In this document: positions 46,450-57,198 of the stretch, one piece after another
Layout: each line of letters starts with the position of its first letter
Numbering within the stretch: the first letter of the stretch is position 1
Assembly (NCBI GenBank): GCA_000750105.3
Contig: JPHH03000021.1
Span: forward strand, 62,001 to 126,000
DNA from: Tolypocladium sp. Sup5 PDA-1
Taxonomy: Eukaryota; Ascomycota; Sordariomycetes; Hypocreales; Ophiocordycipitaceae
DNA length: 64,000 nucleotides
Direction: 5' to 3'
The notes under the pieces: generated by a model
The model's database searches: none
What the model saw: only the letters and a program-made list of their open reading frames with translations
What the model was told of the DNA's origin: nothing
Position numbers and translations under genes: made by a program

Positions 46450-46966
46450 CAATAACACTCTTTACACGCTCGAGCATGATCCTCGGTAGACTCAACAGAC
46501 TCGATCTCGTGTCCAGCACCAAACCCCCTGTCAATAGACCCCTGCCCGCCAACCACGACCCCTGTCCACCTCCGTTTTAGCCACCCATCGCTGAACGGTC
46601 CCTCCCAGTCTGCCTCCAGCCACTTGAATTTACGGTGAGCTCCATGCTTGATGCACCTCATCCCGTTCCCTCTGACCTGCATGTGCAGCTCGCAATCTGC
46701 AATCCGCATAACCCGCAGTGGCCCCCGCCCCCCCCCGTTTCGCCTCTTGGACTCTTCTCTTTTCTTTTCTCCTGCACTACGAAGTACATCGGGCGTTGGA
46801 GAGAAGAAGAGAAGAAGGACAGCAAAGGACGCTGTAGGGTCGGTGCCGTCGACGCCCGTCTCTTCCTGATACCCGAGCCCTGTCAATACTCAACTGCGAC
46901 GACCCCCCGCGTGCGAGAGAGGCACAGCAGCTCGGCGACAGCTTCCATCCGCAGCGGCTCGCCACA

Positions 46967-47739
46967 ATGGGCTTCCTCGACGGCCTCTCCATCGGCCCCG
47001 GCGGCTTCTCCCGCCCGTCGCAGCACCGCCGCCAGTCGTCGCGCTCGCGGCACAAGAAGCACCGCTCCCGCTCCCGCTCCCGCTCCAGCTCGCGCCACCG
47101 CGGCGGCGCAGCGTCCGTTGTTGGCTCGCTGTTCGGCGGCCTGGGCGGCGAGAGCAACTACCAGAAGCACAACTCGTCGCGCGGCTCCTTTTTCGGGCTG
47201 GGCAACACGAGCCGCTCGAGCTTCTTCGGCATAGGAGGTACGCCCGCCATCGCCCAACAGACAAGAGAGTGGACTAACACGATGGATGCGCAGGCCGCCC
47301 GTCGTACTACAAGCGCTCCCCCCGGCAGGGCTTCATGCAGCGCGCGTACCGCCAGCTCAAGCGCCTGCTCCGCGACCTCGTGCACTACGCCAAGCGCCAC
47401 CCGTGGAAGGTCTTCTTCCTCGTCGTCATGCCCCTCGTCACCGGCGGCGCCCTGACGGCCCTGCTCGCCCGCTTCGGCCTCCGCATGCCCCCCTCTCTCG
47501 AGCGCATGCTGGGCATGGCCTCGCGCGCCGCCTCGGGCGACGGCTTCGGCCTCGTCGGCGACGCCGTGCGCATGGCCGGCGACTTTGGCGGCTCCGGCGC
47601 CGGTGCCCGTGTCGAGCGCGGCCGCGACGGCGCCATGCAGTGGGAGCGGCGGTCCGTGTACGGGTCTGGGGCCGGCGGCGGCGGCGGCAACGACGGATGG
47701 GGGGGCGGCATCATGGGAGTGGCCAAGATGTTCCTCTAG
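46967..47739 (+). CDS. Unknown small membrane protein with an RS-rich head
   Basis: Two exons, 46967-47237 and 47294-47739, give 238 aa from MGFLDGLSIGPGGFSRPSQH. The head is rich in Arg, Ser and His (RSRSRSRSSSRHRGG). Gly/Phe-type repeats follow (GSFFGLGNTSRSSFFGIGG). Then comes a basic segment (RAYRQLKRLLRDLVHYAKRHP), a single membrane helix (about 130-152, KVFFLVVMPLVTGGALTALL) and a Gly-rich tail. I recognise no family. The basic helix before the membrane segment suggests a peripheral-to-integral membrane protein with its head in the cytosol. The exon junction GG|R-P-S is clean. Confidence 0.7.
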
Positions 47740-48590
47740 ATGGCCTGACAGTGCGAGGCCATCTCATCCCCTCTGACCCATGCGACAATGCAATTGCATC
47801 CAGCACGGATATGAACTGGACTTATACGGGCGTTTTGGACGACTGGTTCGCTTCACATCACACCACCAACATGCCTGGCTCACCCGAATCAGGGCAGAGC
47901 CGGCCAAACATGTTATTTATTAGCCATATTTAGACCTGTACGCAATCAACGAGACACGAGAAGAGAGAACAATCATTTCACATACCTGCATGCAGCGGAC
48001 AAGACATGATTCAGCGCATGCATCACACGCCGCTGGACACCGCGATTCCATCTCAGAACTCATATTCATTATACTATCTCAGTTCTGCTCACCTCAGCTC
48101 CCCCCCTGCCGTCGCTTTTCTAGCCGGGCCCTTGAAACAAACGCAGACCTCCGGCCCCCGATGCAAGTATGTTCAGAGAAAAGACGAGAGGCGGATACGG
48201 CAGCCACCGTTCCGTTCCATGGCCTCTCCCATCCGCTCCCCCCCCCTGCGCTCCACCACCCCAAAGGGGCAGCAGAGACATGCTGTGTGATCATGCTAAA
48301 TAACAATGTTCATGCCATCATCAAACCCCCGAGTCCCCCAGGCTTCTGGGGTGCTCAATACTGCTCCTCGATATATGTCCATGGCCTGTCTGCCTTGACC
48401 AAACTGCCCGGCCTCCTCACTCGTCTCATTCTGAGCCATCAGAAGCAAGATAGATCCTTCGCCGTAGAAGGTGTGAAATGTGCAGTTTACATAACATCCA
48501 TATACATTCGTAAAAAAGAAGCAATCGCGCCGTCGTCGCTGGCCAGCCCTTCCGCTTGTTTGTTGCAAAGGTGGCGGGCTGTCACGGACC
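47740..48590. other. Convergent 3' region
   Basis: 851 bp between the stops of the small membrane protein gene and the Pro/Ser-rich gene. No gene is supported; it probably holds both 3' UTRs. Confidence 0.6.
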
Positions 48591-51500
48591 TCAGGTCGGC
48601 GCGCCGTCTTTGTTGGGTTTCCAGAACTGCATCATTCGGCCCAGTCGTTGCTTTGTCTTGCTTCCCTTGGATCTCGACCTCTTGTTTTCTGACTCGTTGT
48701 CCAGCGTCACCTCCATGGAGAGCTTGCTCCGCTCCCCATGCGAGCTGCTGATGAGTCGGCTCAAGCTGACGAGGCTCGATCGCCTGCGCCCGAATGCGGC
48801 AGACGAAACGGACACGGGCCGTTGCTCGCGGAGACTCGGCTGGGACATGCGAGGGTTTGGGATGAAGGCGCTGTCCCGGGTCATGGTCGAGTTGCTCGAC
48901 GTCAGCGACGGGATGTCGTAGTCCACTGATATGCGGACCTCTGGCCCCGGTTCGCCCATGAGGAGCGACTGGAAGCTGTTCTCGTCTGTTACCGACGATG
49001 GCGCTGTCGAGATGCGCTGGGCGTCAATCGACATGGGTGACCGAGGGGATGGATGCGACGACGACGCATGGCTCGCCGCGTAGGGGCTGATGGGTATGGC
49101 CGCTGCGTTGCTGAGATACGCCGGAATGACCTCCACGGGTGAGAGCTCCTTGGCCCCTGATAGCCTTCTCGGCGACGATGCTGCCGAGTCGGAGCCACCG
49201 TGAAACACGTTGGCGTTGCGGAAGATGATTGACGGAGCCTCCTCGACAATGACTCCTTCTTGAAGCGACGTCTTGGAACACTCCGCGCGAACGGAATGGG
49301 CAGCGCTTCTGTCAGCTTCACTCGGTCCCGAACTGGTCCTGCGCGTGGGGAGTGTCATCTCGAATAGACAAGGCCCAACAGTAGGAGACATTTCCACCGG
49401 CAGCACCGTAGCGGGAGGCGTCACCTCGCCATCATCCGAGTCATCTTCCTCGGGCTCTGTGGCTCCTGCTGCCTCGGACTGGGTGCTGACGGCGGCGTCT
49501 TCTTCGTCTTCCTCCTCGTCTTCCTCAAACACGTCGGCCATCGTCGGGTTGCTGCCGAAGCGGTGGATGCCGGCCCGCCCCGCGTCGAAAGGCGGCAGGT
49601 CAGGAGCAGACTCTGCTCGACGATGATAATGCATGCCTGGGCCACTAAAGCCCTTCAGCCCCTGCGCGCTGTGCAGTCGCCTCTTGCCGGTGTTACCAGC
49701 AGCTCGTTGCGCGGCTTCCCATTCTGCATTGTGGGGGAGCGGCGTGTTGAAGGGCCCGAGTGCGGCATCCAGATCGATCATGGGTTGCGACGCATCATCT
49801 CTCGACCGGGGTTGCGGGCTGGAAGCGTCTTGGGTAATTGTGGGAGAATCCATCATGGTGACCTTTACAGCGGGCAGCTCAGGATTTGGAATCTCTGCAT
49901 CATCGGCCTCCTCCTCCTCCTCCTCCTCGCAGGGACCGACAGAGGCCGGAGGCGTCGGCGGCCGCACCTCGCTCATCTTGGAACGTTTCTTGGTCCCCCG
50001 GGGCTTTCGAGGCAAGATTGAGCCAGCCCATCCCTTGACCTTCTTCTTCTTGCTCGTCTTCTTGCTCGCCTTTTTGGTGCATGCGGGCGCTTCTCTGCCA
50101 GTCTCTGTCGAGTCGGACTCATGGCCGGATGACGAGCCCCCAGATATAGCTCTCGAGACAGACTCTGACGAGCTGGAGCTCGAAGGCCGCCGTTTCGTAG
50201 GGGCCGCAGAGTTTATAAATGGCGGCTCTAGGCCGAAAAACGACCACCGCTTTGGCGTCTTTGTCGTCGGCGCGGCGGGGTTGGTAGGGCCCGAGGCTTG
50301 CGCTTCGGCAACGTTCAGTAGCGTCGGGATAGAGTTGCGACGCTTCGGAGACGTATTCGGTCCGTTGCCAGCGTTGAGATCCGCCGTACGTTCCAAGATG
50401 GCGCCTGCTGTGCTCGGCCTCGAGTCAGTCAGATCCCGCGTAGGGCTTCTGGACAAGAGGGCGGGGCTTTCCCGCCCGCCTGGGGAAGCAGCCGACACGA
50501 TCGAGGATATGCTGCCGGAAACAGAGTGCCCGCGCCGCGCCGTGGCGGTGCTGGACGTGTCGCTGGAAACCAACGACAACGGGCGTGGTATAAACTCTAG
50601 CTTGTCCGAAAATCCGACTCGAGCTCTTGCAGGCCTCACCTGCCTCGGGCTGCTGCTCTCGACGTCAAACGACGGGGTAGCAGGCGTGGCGGGCATGGCC
50701 GTGTCCGGGAACAGGTCGCTGGGATGCTTAGTCTCCTCCGGGGCGTGAGCAGGCTCCGGCAAATTGGGCGACTGGTCGTGAATCGGAATCGGAACCCCTT
50801 CTCTGGGGTCAAAGGCAGTGGGACTGTTTGGAGCGCTGCTCCCCTTTGGCATGGCGAAGTCGGGCAGCGGATGCAGGATGGGCAATTCGCTGGTGGATAT
50901 GGCACCGGACACGCCCCGACGGTGACCGCGCCTGGGAGGGGGAGCGAGTCCTGGAGATGCGAACCCACTCTCCGACTTGGTTGGACTGGTGCTCATGACA
51001 GCAATCGAGTTGCCGTCGCGAATGCTGCCGCCAATGAATTCGCTCCCGCCTCTTCGATGCCCGTGTCGCGAGGGCGACGGAATCGGTCTCGCCGAGTTGG
51101 GAGTTATTGGAGGGCTCAGGAGCGTCATCGAGTCGGGGTCTGGTGGGAGGGAAGCCCCGGGGTTGAAGCTGAACGCAGGCAGCGCCATGGTCCTGCGTGG
51201 TCTATCGCCAGTCTCGGGCGACGTTCCGGGCGACGTGCTGCGAAGCTCAATCGCCGACAAGGGCCGCCGTCCGCTGGCACGAGAGTACGACGTCGGTGCC
51301 GAAGACGGGGAAGGCAGACGAGCGGGAAAGACGAAAGGCGGGTTCGGAGGAGCGACGTCGGCGTGAATCAACGATTCTTGGGCCAAGGCGTTATTCGGGG
51401 GCCCCGTTTGATCCAAGGGAGCGAGACGCGGAGAGCCTTCCAGGGCGTGGACAGGAGAGGCACTGGTTGCCGCCCACCCTTGGGCCTGTGCAGTTGCCAT
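48591..51500 (-). CDS. Large proline/serine-rich fungal protein ('cell wall proline rich protein' type)
   Basis: A single exon encodes 969 aa from MATAQAQGWAATSASPVHAL. The frame runs a little further upstream without an ATG. Nearly the whole chain is low-complexity and rich in Pro, Ser, Thr and Arg, with repeated RRGHRRGVSGAIS-like elements (HGHRRGGSEF, RRGHRRGVSG) that look like basophilic kinase sites. There are a Lys-rich patch (KKASKKTSKKKKVKGW), an acidic patch (EEEEEEADDAEIPNPE, about 525-545) and a basic end (KGSKTKQRLGRMMQFWKPNK). There is no signal peptide or membrane segment, so in spite of the name used for similar fungal proteins, a wall location is not supported. Its role is unknown; a cytosolic, phosphorylated scaffold is an inference. 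Confidence 0.8.
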   Translation of the reverse strand: MATAQAQGWAATSASPVHALEGSPRLAPLDQTGPPNNALAQESLIHADVAPPNPPFVFPARLPSPSSAPTSYSRASGRRPLSAIELRSTSPGTSPETGDRPRRTMALPAFSFNPGASLPPDPDSMTLLSPPITPNSARPIPSPSRHGHRRGGSEFIGGSIRDGNSIAVMSTSPTKSESGFASPGLAPPPRRGHRRGVSGAISTSELPILHPLPDFAMPKGSSAPNSPTAFDPREGVPIPIHDQSPNLPEPAHAPEETKHPSDLFPDTAMPATPATPSFDVESSSPRQVRPARARVGFSDKLEFIPRPLSLVSSDTSSTATARRGHSVSGSISSIVSAASPGGRESPALLSRSPTRDLTDSRPSTAGAILERTADLNAGNGPNTSPKRRNSIPTLLNVAEAQASGPTNPAAPTTKTPKRWSFFGLEPPFINSAAPTKRRPSSSSSSESVSRAISGGSSSGHESDSTETGREAPACTKKASKKTSKKKKVKGWAGSILPRKPRGTKKRSKMSEVRPPTPPASVGPCEEEEEEEADDAEIPNPELPAVKVTMMDSPTITQDASSPQPRSRDDASQPMIDLDAALGPFNTPLPHNAEWEAAQRAAGNTGKRRLHSAQGLKGFSGPGMHYHRRAESAPDLPPFDAGRAGIHRFGSNPTMADVFEEDEEEDEEDAAVSTQSEAAGATEPEEDDSDDGEVTPPATVLPVEMSPTVGPCLFEMTLPTRRTSSGPSEADRSAAHSVRAECSKTSLQEGVIVEEAPSIIFRNANVFHGGSDSAASSPRRLSGAKELSPVEVIPAYLSNAAAIPISPYAASHASSSHPSPRSPMSIDAQRISTAPSSVTDENSFQSLLMGEPGPEVRISVDYDIPSLTSSNSTMTRDSAFIPNPRMSQPSLREQRPVSVSSAAFGRRRSSLVSLSRLISSSHGERSKLSMEVTLDNESENKRSRSKGSKTKQRLGRMMQFWKPNKDGAPT

Positions 51501-52341
51501 CTTTCCTCCAGCCGCGCCGCGGCAACTAGAAGCGATGGACAACTAAAAGGTTGAGGGGATCATAGGAGGGAGCGAAACGGGGGTCGTCGTGAACAGCGGC
51601 GTCGCTCGTCTTGACGTCTCTGGTTGGGGCCGGAAGACTTGAACGAAAAAGGATCGTAATCGGGGGGCGAGGTTGTTCTTTTTTTGGTTGTTTCTGACTG
51701 TATTAAGTCTGTATGGGGTCAGTTCCCGAACGTTACGGAGCCCAAGGCCAAGCCAGGACAAGCAAAAAAGATGGTCCATCGCAAGCAGTTGTTGCTGGGC
51801 AGCAGACGGCGGAAGGGCCACGATGCACGCCCGGGCGCGCTCGAGGACGGAGCAACGGACCTGACTGGAAATGCAAATGCTGCGCTGAACCAAAGGGCAG
51901 GCCAAAGGCAAAACTGATGCGACGACAAAGGAGCGGACGGTCAATACCAGCGCCAACTCTCGACGAGATGTGCAGCTGGAATCGCACCAGGCGGTGGATT
52001 CAGAGAGCGCGCGAGGCGGCGGAAGGGTTAGGTTGGATGGGGAAGAGGATGGGAGAGTGAGGATTGATGAGGAGGATTAAAGACCCATGGGCATGGGGGG
52101 AGAGAGGGAGGGAGACAGGCCAGTCAGTGGTCAGCGCGAGAGCGAGAGTGGGCGGAGGGAGGGGGCCAGTTGCACCCCCGGATGCGGATGGACGGGACAC
52201 GCATCAGAAGCGCTGCAAGAGAGGCGCATTCACGCTGACGTTTACGCGGAAGTGCCAGGTGGCTCTCTTCAGTCGGGGCCGGGTTCGGGTTTTACAGGTT
52301 CGGAGACTCAAGCGCGGTTCTGATGATAGATCGAACGGCCG

Positions 52342-52365
52342 GCACAGCGCAGCACAGCACAGCGC
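52342..52365. repeat. Imperfect GCACA/GCGCA tandem repeat
   Basis: About five units of GCACA or GCGCA. Confidence 0.6.
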
Positions 52366-53013
52366 AACGGTCAATGTATTCGTACCTAGGTAGGTAGGTA
52401 GTTTCATGGTACAAGCAAGTGCGCCAACGACTCTGTACGGGCATCCCGGACCTGCAGCGCAACGACGATTCCTCTTCAGCACAGCCAGCCAGCCAGGCGC
52501 ACGCTGCTACTCGAATGCTGTTTCTGGCCCCAATCCCCTGCGGCCAGCGCAAGCACCCATCGCACAACAACAAGAACGACCAGACGGTCCGCCAATTTAC
52601 GAGGCCGGCGCTCGCGGGCGGCTCCTCCACTGCTCCAGGCGTCCGAGTTGCGCCCCAGCGTTGGCGGCTTGGCTGACAGCGCGCTGCGCCAATGCACCAT
52701 GGAGGCAACGGCGAACACTCGCAGGCTGCAGGGCACCCACACGCGGGCCTGCTAGCGGCTCATGCCCCTGGGCTGGCCCTGGCAGCGGCGCCAGGCAGTG
52801 CAGCCCACCTGCGGCCTGTGATTTGCCCGCGAGTTGCTTTTGGCGGGCTCCCCTGTCGGCTGCACCGGCCGTGTCCCTGCGACGTCGGTGCAGCGCGACC
52901 AGGCCCAACACACACAACACCATGGCTGCCAGGGCCAGGGTGGGATTGGACAGATGATGAGCATCTTGGGACGGCCTTGTTCATGCAGATGTGAGCGCCT
53001 GCTGGCCCGGCAA

Positions 53014-53034
53014 CAGCGCAGCGCAGCGCAGCGC
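53014..53034. repeat. AGCGC pentamer repeat
   Basis: Four units of (C)AGCGC in tandem. Confidence 0.65.
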
Positions 53035-53145
53035 CGCCGCATGACGGCCCTCTGGACGTCGTCGCTGCGCGTCTTCAGCTCCCGTTTCGTCAAACGAGTC
53101 TGCAGCCCGGCCGCGCCGCAGATGGCCGCAGTGCACTAACATCAA

Positions 53146-53174
53146 GCACTGCACTGCACCGCACTGCACTGCAC
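53146..53174. repeat. GCACT pentamer repeat
   Basis: About six units, with one CACC variant in the middle. Confidence 0.7.
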
Positions 53175-55192
53175 ATGCTTAGTACAGCGCCGCAAACACT
53201 GGCCGCAGCGTGGCTCTGCGATGGAGGCGAGGAATTGGGGCCTCTCGGTGAGATGAGGTGGCGGGCATCGAGTGCTTCCCGTCGCTTCCCGCTCCAGGGT
53301 GCGGAATTGAATGCCCGCCGTTTCATCCAACACGTCCCGTCTGCCGTGCAAAGTAGATCAGATTTATTCACCACGGGCTGCAGTTCTGCCTCGGGCATCG
53401 CGCCTCGTCCAATGGCACGAGCTCGGCCCTCATCCTTCCACGGACCGAGCGAGACAGCCATCGCAGCGACGTGCCTTTCCCACGAGTCTTGCGCGGCCGC
53501 CAGAGACATGGCTGGCCGCCCCCAAGCCAACTGGTCGTGCGAACCACCATGTGCCAGTGAGCCGGCGCAGTGGCTGCGTGCCTGTTCGACTCCCGTTTTC
53601 TTTTTGCTGCGCTCCCTTGCCTGGGCCCCGGTACGACCTCGTGTGAGTGAGTGAGAGAGTGTGTGTGTCGGGGGCGAGTCAGGCCGTCATGCTGACGGCC
53701 GCTACGGAGTACTTGTACGAAGTACTCGTAGTTTATCACGCATCTGCAATCCTAAAGTCAAATAAGCTTTGATAGCATTGACGTGTACGAGTAGTTGCGC
53801 GCCGGCGTCAAGCGGCTCCAGTCCAAGACGAACGGCGGGTGCAATGGCAGCTGAGAAGTCGGACAGATCAGCACGGCAGACAGGCATCATGCCGGCAGCG
53901 TCTTCACCTCCTCAATGCCGTGGACGTTGCACAACGCTCTCGCCGTCCAAAACCGCGCTTCAGCCGCGCTTGCTTGTTCACGGCATTCGTGTAAGTGCAG
54001 CCCTGGTGTAGCATCCGCCCAGACGGCGCAACAGATCGACAGGCCGGCCAACGAGCCGTGGTAGCACGAGCCGGGAGACAGAAACCAGGAACAGAGACTG
54101 CAACCGTGTGATGGATAGTACCTTCTGTTTACGCGCATCCCGCAGTTCTCCATCCGGTAGCCCTTCGCCATGGGGGATTAATTAAATTGTTGCCTTCCCC
54201 ATGGGAGCGAGATGCGCCCAGGCCTGGGTTGGTCCAGGCGAATCTGGCCCCCACCGAGGAGATTTCTGACCACCGATGGTTGCATCTGCGGCCTTTCCAT
54301 GTCAATCAATCAACAAGCCAGCCCTGGGGACATGGGCCGTCATGGACTGCGCAGGACGCAATGTAAGCCCGTTTCGGGAAGTCCATGTGCGCCGTCAGGC
54401 TCACAACGGCAACCGTCGCTGACAGCCCTTCAATGTTTCAAGACCTTGTCACTGCCCCAGACTCCCAGTCGCAGGCGACGAATGCGCTTCATCCCGCGAA
54501 TGCTCACCCTCGCCGTGTCTCACGCCGTCGACCGCAGATCGGGTCCTTGGGAGCGCACAGACTGCTGTTCCTGGGCTGCCCGTCGCCAATTCCACCACCA
54601 AAAGCCACCAACCGAAGGATCCTGGAAATTGAATCAGCGGGCCGGGGCTGGCAACCCCAAAAACAGCAACTGCTGTGCTGTTTGCGACCTCGTGATGAAG
54701 TCGAACTAGCAGGGTCACACCAACGAAACATCCTCCACCTGCCAAGCGCCTTCAGGGATCGCCAACATCGACTGTCCCGAGCCCATCTCCACCCGGGACG
54801 GCGCAATCTCTCCTTTTTGCGAATGGGAATGGGCCACAATGTGCAGATACCAACGTCATCATCAGGAGCAGTCGTGCTAAACCCACCACATCTAAGCCAC
54901 TCGCAATCAAAGCGTCTCGAGCTAGCCCATCCCTTCGGCCTTCGGGCGCTGTGCCTTGGCCCGCGAGTCGCTCGTTACGAGGAACCGCGTGTTTCTCGTA
55001 ATGAGCCTCATCCTCTTGGGCTTGCCGTGTCGCAGGCTTGCCAAGTTGTTCGTACATAAGCCCATCTCGTTGCGAACCGATGGTTAATTAAGACAGGTTA
55101 TTTAATCTGCGGCCTGGGGTTACGGAACCCAGGGCTGGCCAAGACAATCGTCATCGCGATGCGACCGTACCTTGCTTGCTTGCTGCTTGCTC

Positions 55193-55210
55193 GTACTTCG
55201 TACGAAGTAC
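55193..55210. repeat. Perfect 18-bp palindrome
   Basis: GTACTTCGTACGAAGTAC reads the same on both strands. It consists of two overlapping TACGRAGTA 9-mers in opposite orientation. Confidence 0.85.
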
Positions 55211-55960
55211 TATAGCCTAGTGGTTGGCAGTTGGCTGGACGTCTTCGTTAACGAACATGCTGGGGCCCCTTGCATCGGCGACTCGGCCCATTCGCTGAGG
55301 CCCCGTGCTTTCACGGCATCTTCACACCCATCCTTCCCCGGACATATCGCTGTTTTCGTACGGACCCAAGCCATGCCACTCGCTCCGCCTTGTTGGCACC
55401 CATGCGTTCTTGTAATACGAGCTGCTGCGTGTTTGCTCGGGACTCTTCTCGCATCTCAAACGGCATCTCGGGATAGCGCGGAGTGGCGTCTCCTGCCCAT
55501 GGCACAATATGATGGCTTCCGCAAATCCCGATGTCCGTTGATGGACGAGTAAGTATTGTTACGTAGGAGGTACGTATTTCGCATAGTATTCGTAACCAAA
55601 CGGGTCATAATGAGTTGCCGCAGAAGACACATTATGGCGGGTGACGTTGCCTCTGCACAAATGTTTCGCAGTTCCGTGTTGGTTGAAGATGTCCACGAGG
55701 CGCACCAATCGCTGAGCAATCGTCGGGAGACACGGGCAACCCAGATCTTGCCGAACAAGCGCGACTGGACGCGACAGGAGATCCAAGGCCCCTGAATCCC
55801 TGATGAAGAGCCCCTTTTGGGTGTGGGGATGGAACTGGACCCTGATTTTTGCGCCACAGCGCTGGGTGGAGATGTTGGGGTCCAACAGCCACACTCAAGA
55901 GCACACCGCCTTTACTTACTTCGTAGTAGCCTGGCCCCGGCCGGCTGATGTTCGGTGGCA

Positions 55961-55970
55961 GAAATTTTTG
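55961..55970 (-). promoter_or_regulatory. RRPE-like element before CGR1
   Basis: GAAATTTTTG on the plus strand (CAAAAATTTC on the minus strand) ends about 92 bp before the CGR1 ATG. It matches the core element before NOP14. Confidence 0.5.
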
Positions 55971-56061
55971 GGACGGGACATTGCAGTTTTGCGACAGCCA
56001 CCGCCAACAGCACACCCACGCCTACACAACCAATCTCACGTCCAAGCAACACGGCATCAAG

Positions 56062-56535
56062 ATGTCTGAGGAAGACGTGCCGACTCTCGTGCCGACAGAC
56101 AAGCCGGCCAAGCCTCTTGGCATGCGCAAGAATGGTACGGCTCAGATGCGACCGCCTGCCCCCTGGTCACCGAACTGACAGTCGTTGCAGGCAAGCAATG
56201 GCATTTGCCGAAGAAGGCATTCCGACCTACGGCAGGCCTGACATCTTATGAGAAACGAACCAAGGAGCGCGTGGCGATGGTGCAGATGAAGGCTAAGGAG
56301 AAGGAGATGAAGGACGAAAAGGACGAGCTGCGCCAAGTAGGTGTCCCAAGTCACGACGGACCAGAGGCGACTCGGCGACTAACATGCTTCGCAGCAACGA
56401 ATCCAGGCTCTCCGCGAGAAGCGAGCCAAGAAAGAAGAAAAGGAGAGATACGAGAAGATGGCCGAGAAGATGCACCGAAAGCGAGTCGAGCGGTTGAAGC
56501 GAAAGGAGAAGCGGAACAAGCTGTTGAATTCCTGA
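56062..56535 (+). CDS. CGR1: rRNA-processing protein CGR1
   Basis: Three exons, 56062-56134, 56191-56336 and 56395-56535, give 119 aa, the usual small size. The start is MSEEDVPTLVPTDKPAKPLG. The family motifs are GMRKNGKQWHLPKKAFRP (over the first intron) and TSYEKRTKERVAMVQMKAKE. The C-terminus is a basic helix (QRIQALREKRAKKEEKERYE and KMHRKRVERLKRKEKRNK). Cgr1 is a nucleolar protein needed for 60S pre-rRNA processing. The introns are 56 and 58 nt. Confidence 0.93.
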
Positions 56536-57198
56536 GCGGCCGGGAAGCGATGGACGAATGGCCCTTAATCTCGGAACAAATTACTGTGGCGTGGAGCGAT
56601 TATGAGTCCTTGGCTGCGGCGACAGATTGGCTTTAACGAAGTACTTCACGCTCGATATGCGCCAGGAGGAACCAGAGTCAGCTGCAAGGACAGGGTTCAA
56701 GGTCCGTACCATGCCGAGAGAGCTGTGCAAGCAATGCCAGCTAGCGAACGATCGAGCTTCCTTCCAGAGATGGAGTTTCCCGGCCGGCTCAAGTTGAAAT
56801 CATGCATGTACTATTGTTTCGTCGAGGCTGGAGGCTGGGAGTTACGGAGTTGAGTGCTGTTGATGTGTATGTCAGCGGTTGAGCGAGGATTGTTGGAATC
56901 CAAATGTAGTCGCGGAAAATTAAAGTCAAACTTGAGCGATATTGAAACAAGTCAATCAGTTTACAATTAGCAGCCACCCTCGGATCGTTTAATTGCTCGA
57001 GTTCCTTCATGTGATGAGGCTACGAGACACGCGATCTCTGGCATGTGAAGCTTTGCCGTCACTAGGCCCGGCCCCACCTAGCACGCAGTGGCCGAAGTCG
57101 GCAAGTCGGCTGCTGGCTCCACGGACTTGCGACAGCTTGACCTCACTCCTTGACGGCCCGCTTGCGTCACACACAGGCCCGCGCCCCAGCCAGCGATC
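56536..57198. other. Intergenic, CGR1 3' region and promoter of the coiled-coil gene
   Basis: 663 bp without a supported gene. Confidence 0.6.

Larger units (their letters stand above)
45092..46966. other. Gene-poor, relatively A+T-rich stretch
   Basis: No gene with family support in about 1.9 kb, apart from an uncertain ORF at about 45258-45812. A CCA microsatellite lies at 46416-46449. The right end is the leader and promoter of the next gene. Confidence 0.5.
51501..56061. other. Gene-poor region of about 4.6 kb
   Basis: I find no gene with family support. The frames here overlap on both strands and carry no plausible splice structure. Present are several short repeats (52342-52365, 53014-53034, 53146-53174), the TACGRAGTA 9-mers at 53703, 53716, 55194, 55201 and 55917, and an 18-bp palindrome at 55193-55210. 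The left part is the promoter of the Pro/Ser-rich gene and the right end that of CGR1. A non-coding RNA cannot be excluded. Confidence 0.55.

Noticed and set aside
49633..50748. 371-codon plus-strand frame
   Set aside because: It is antisense to the long Pro/Ser-rich gene and shows no domain.
52406..52957. 183-codon plus-strand frame
   Set aside because: Several opposite-strand frames of like length overlap it, and composition is low-complexity with no motif.
54385..55059. 224-codon plus-strand frame in the gene-poor block
   Set aside because: No domain, no homolog that I recognise, no splice signals and opposite frames open too.
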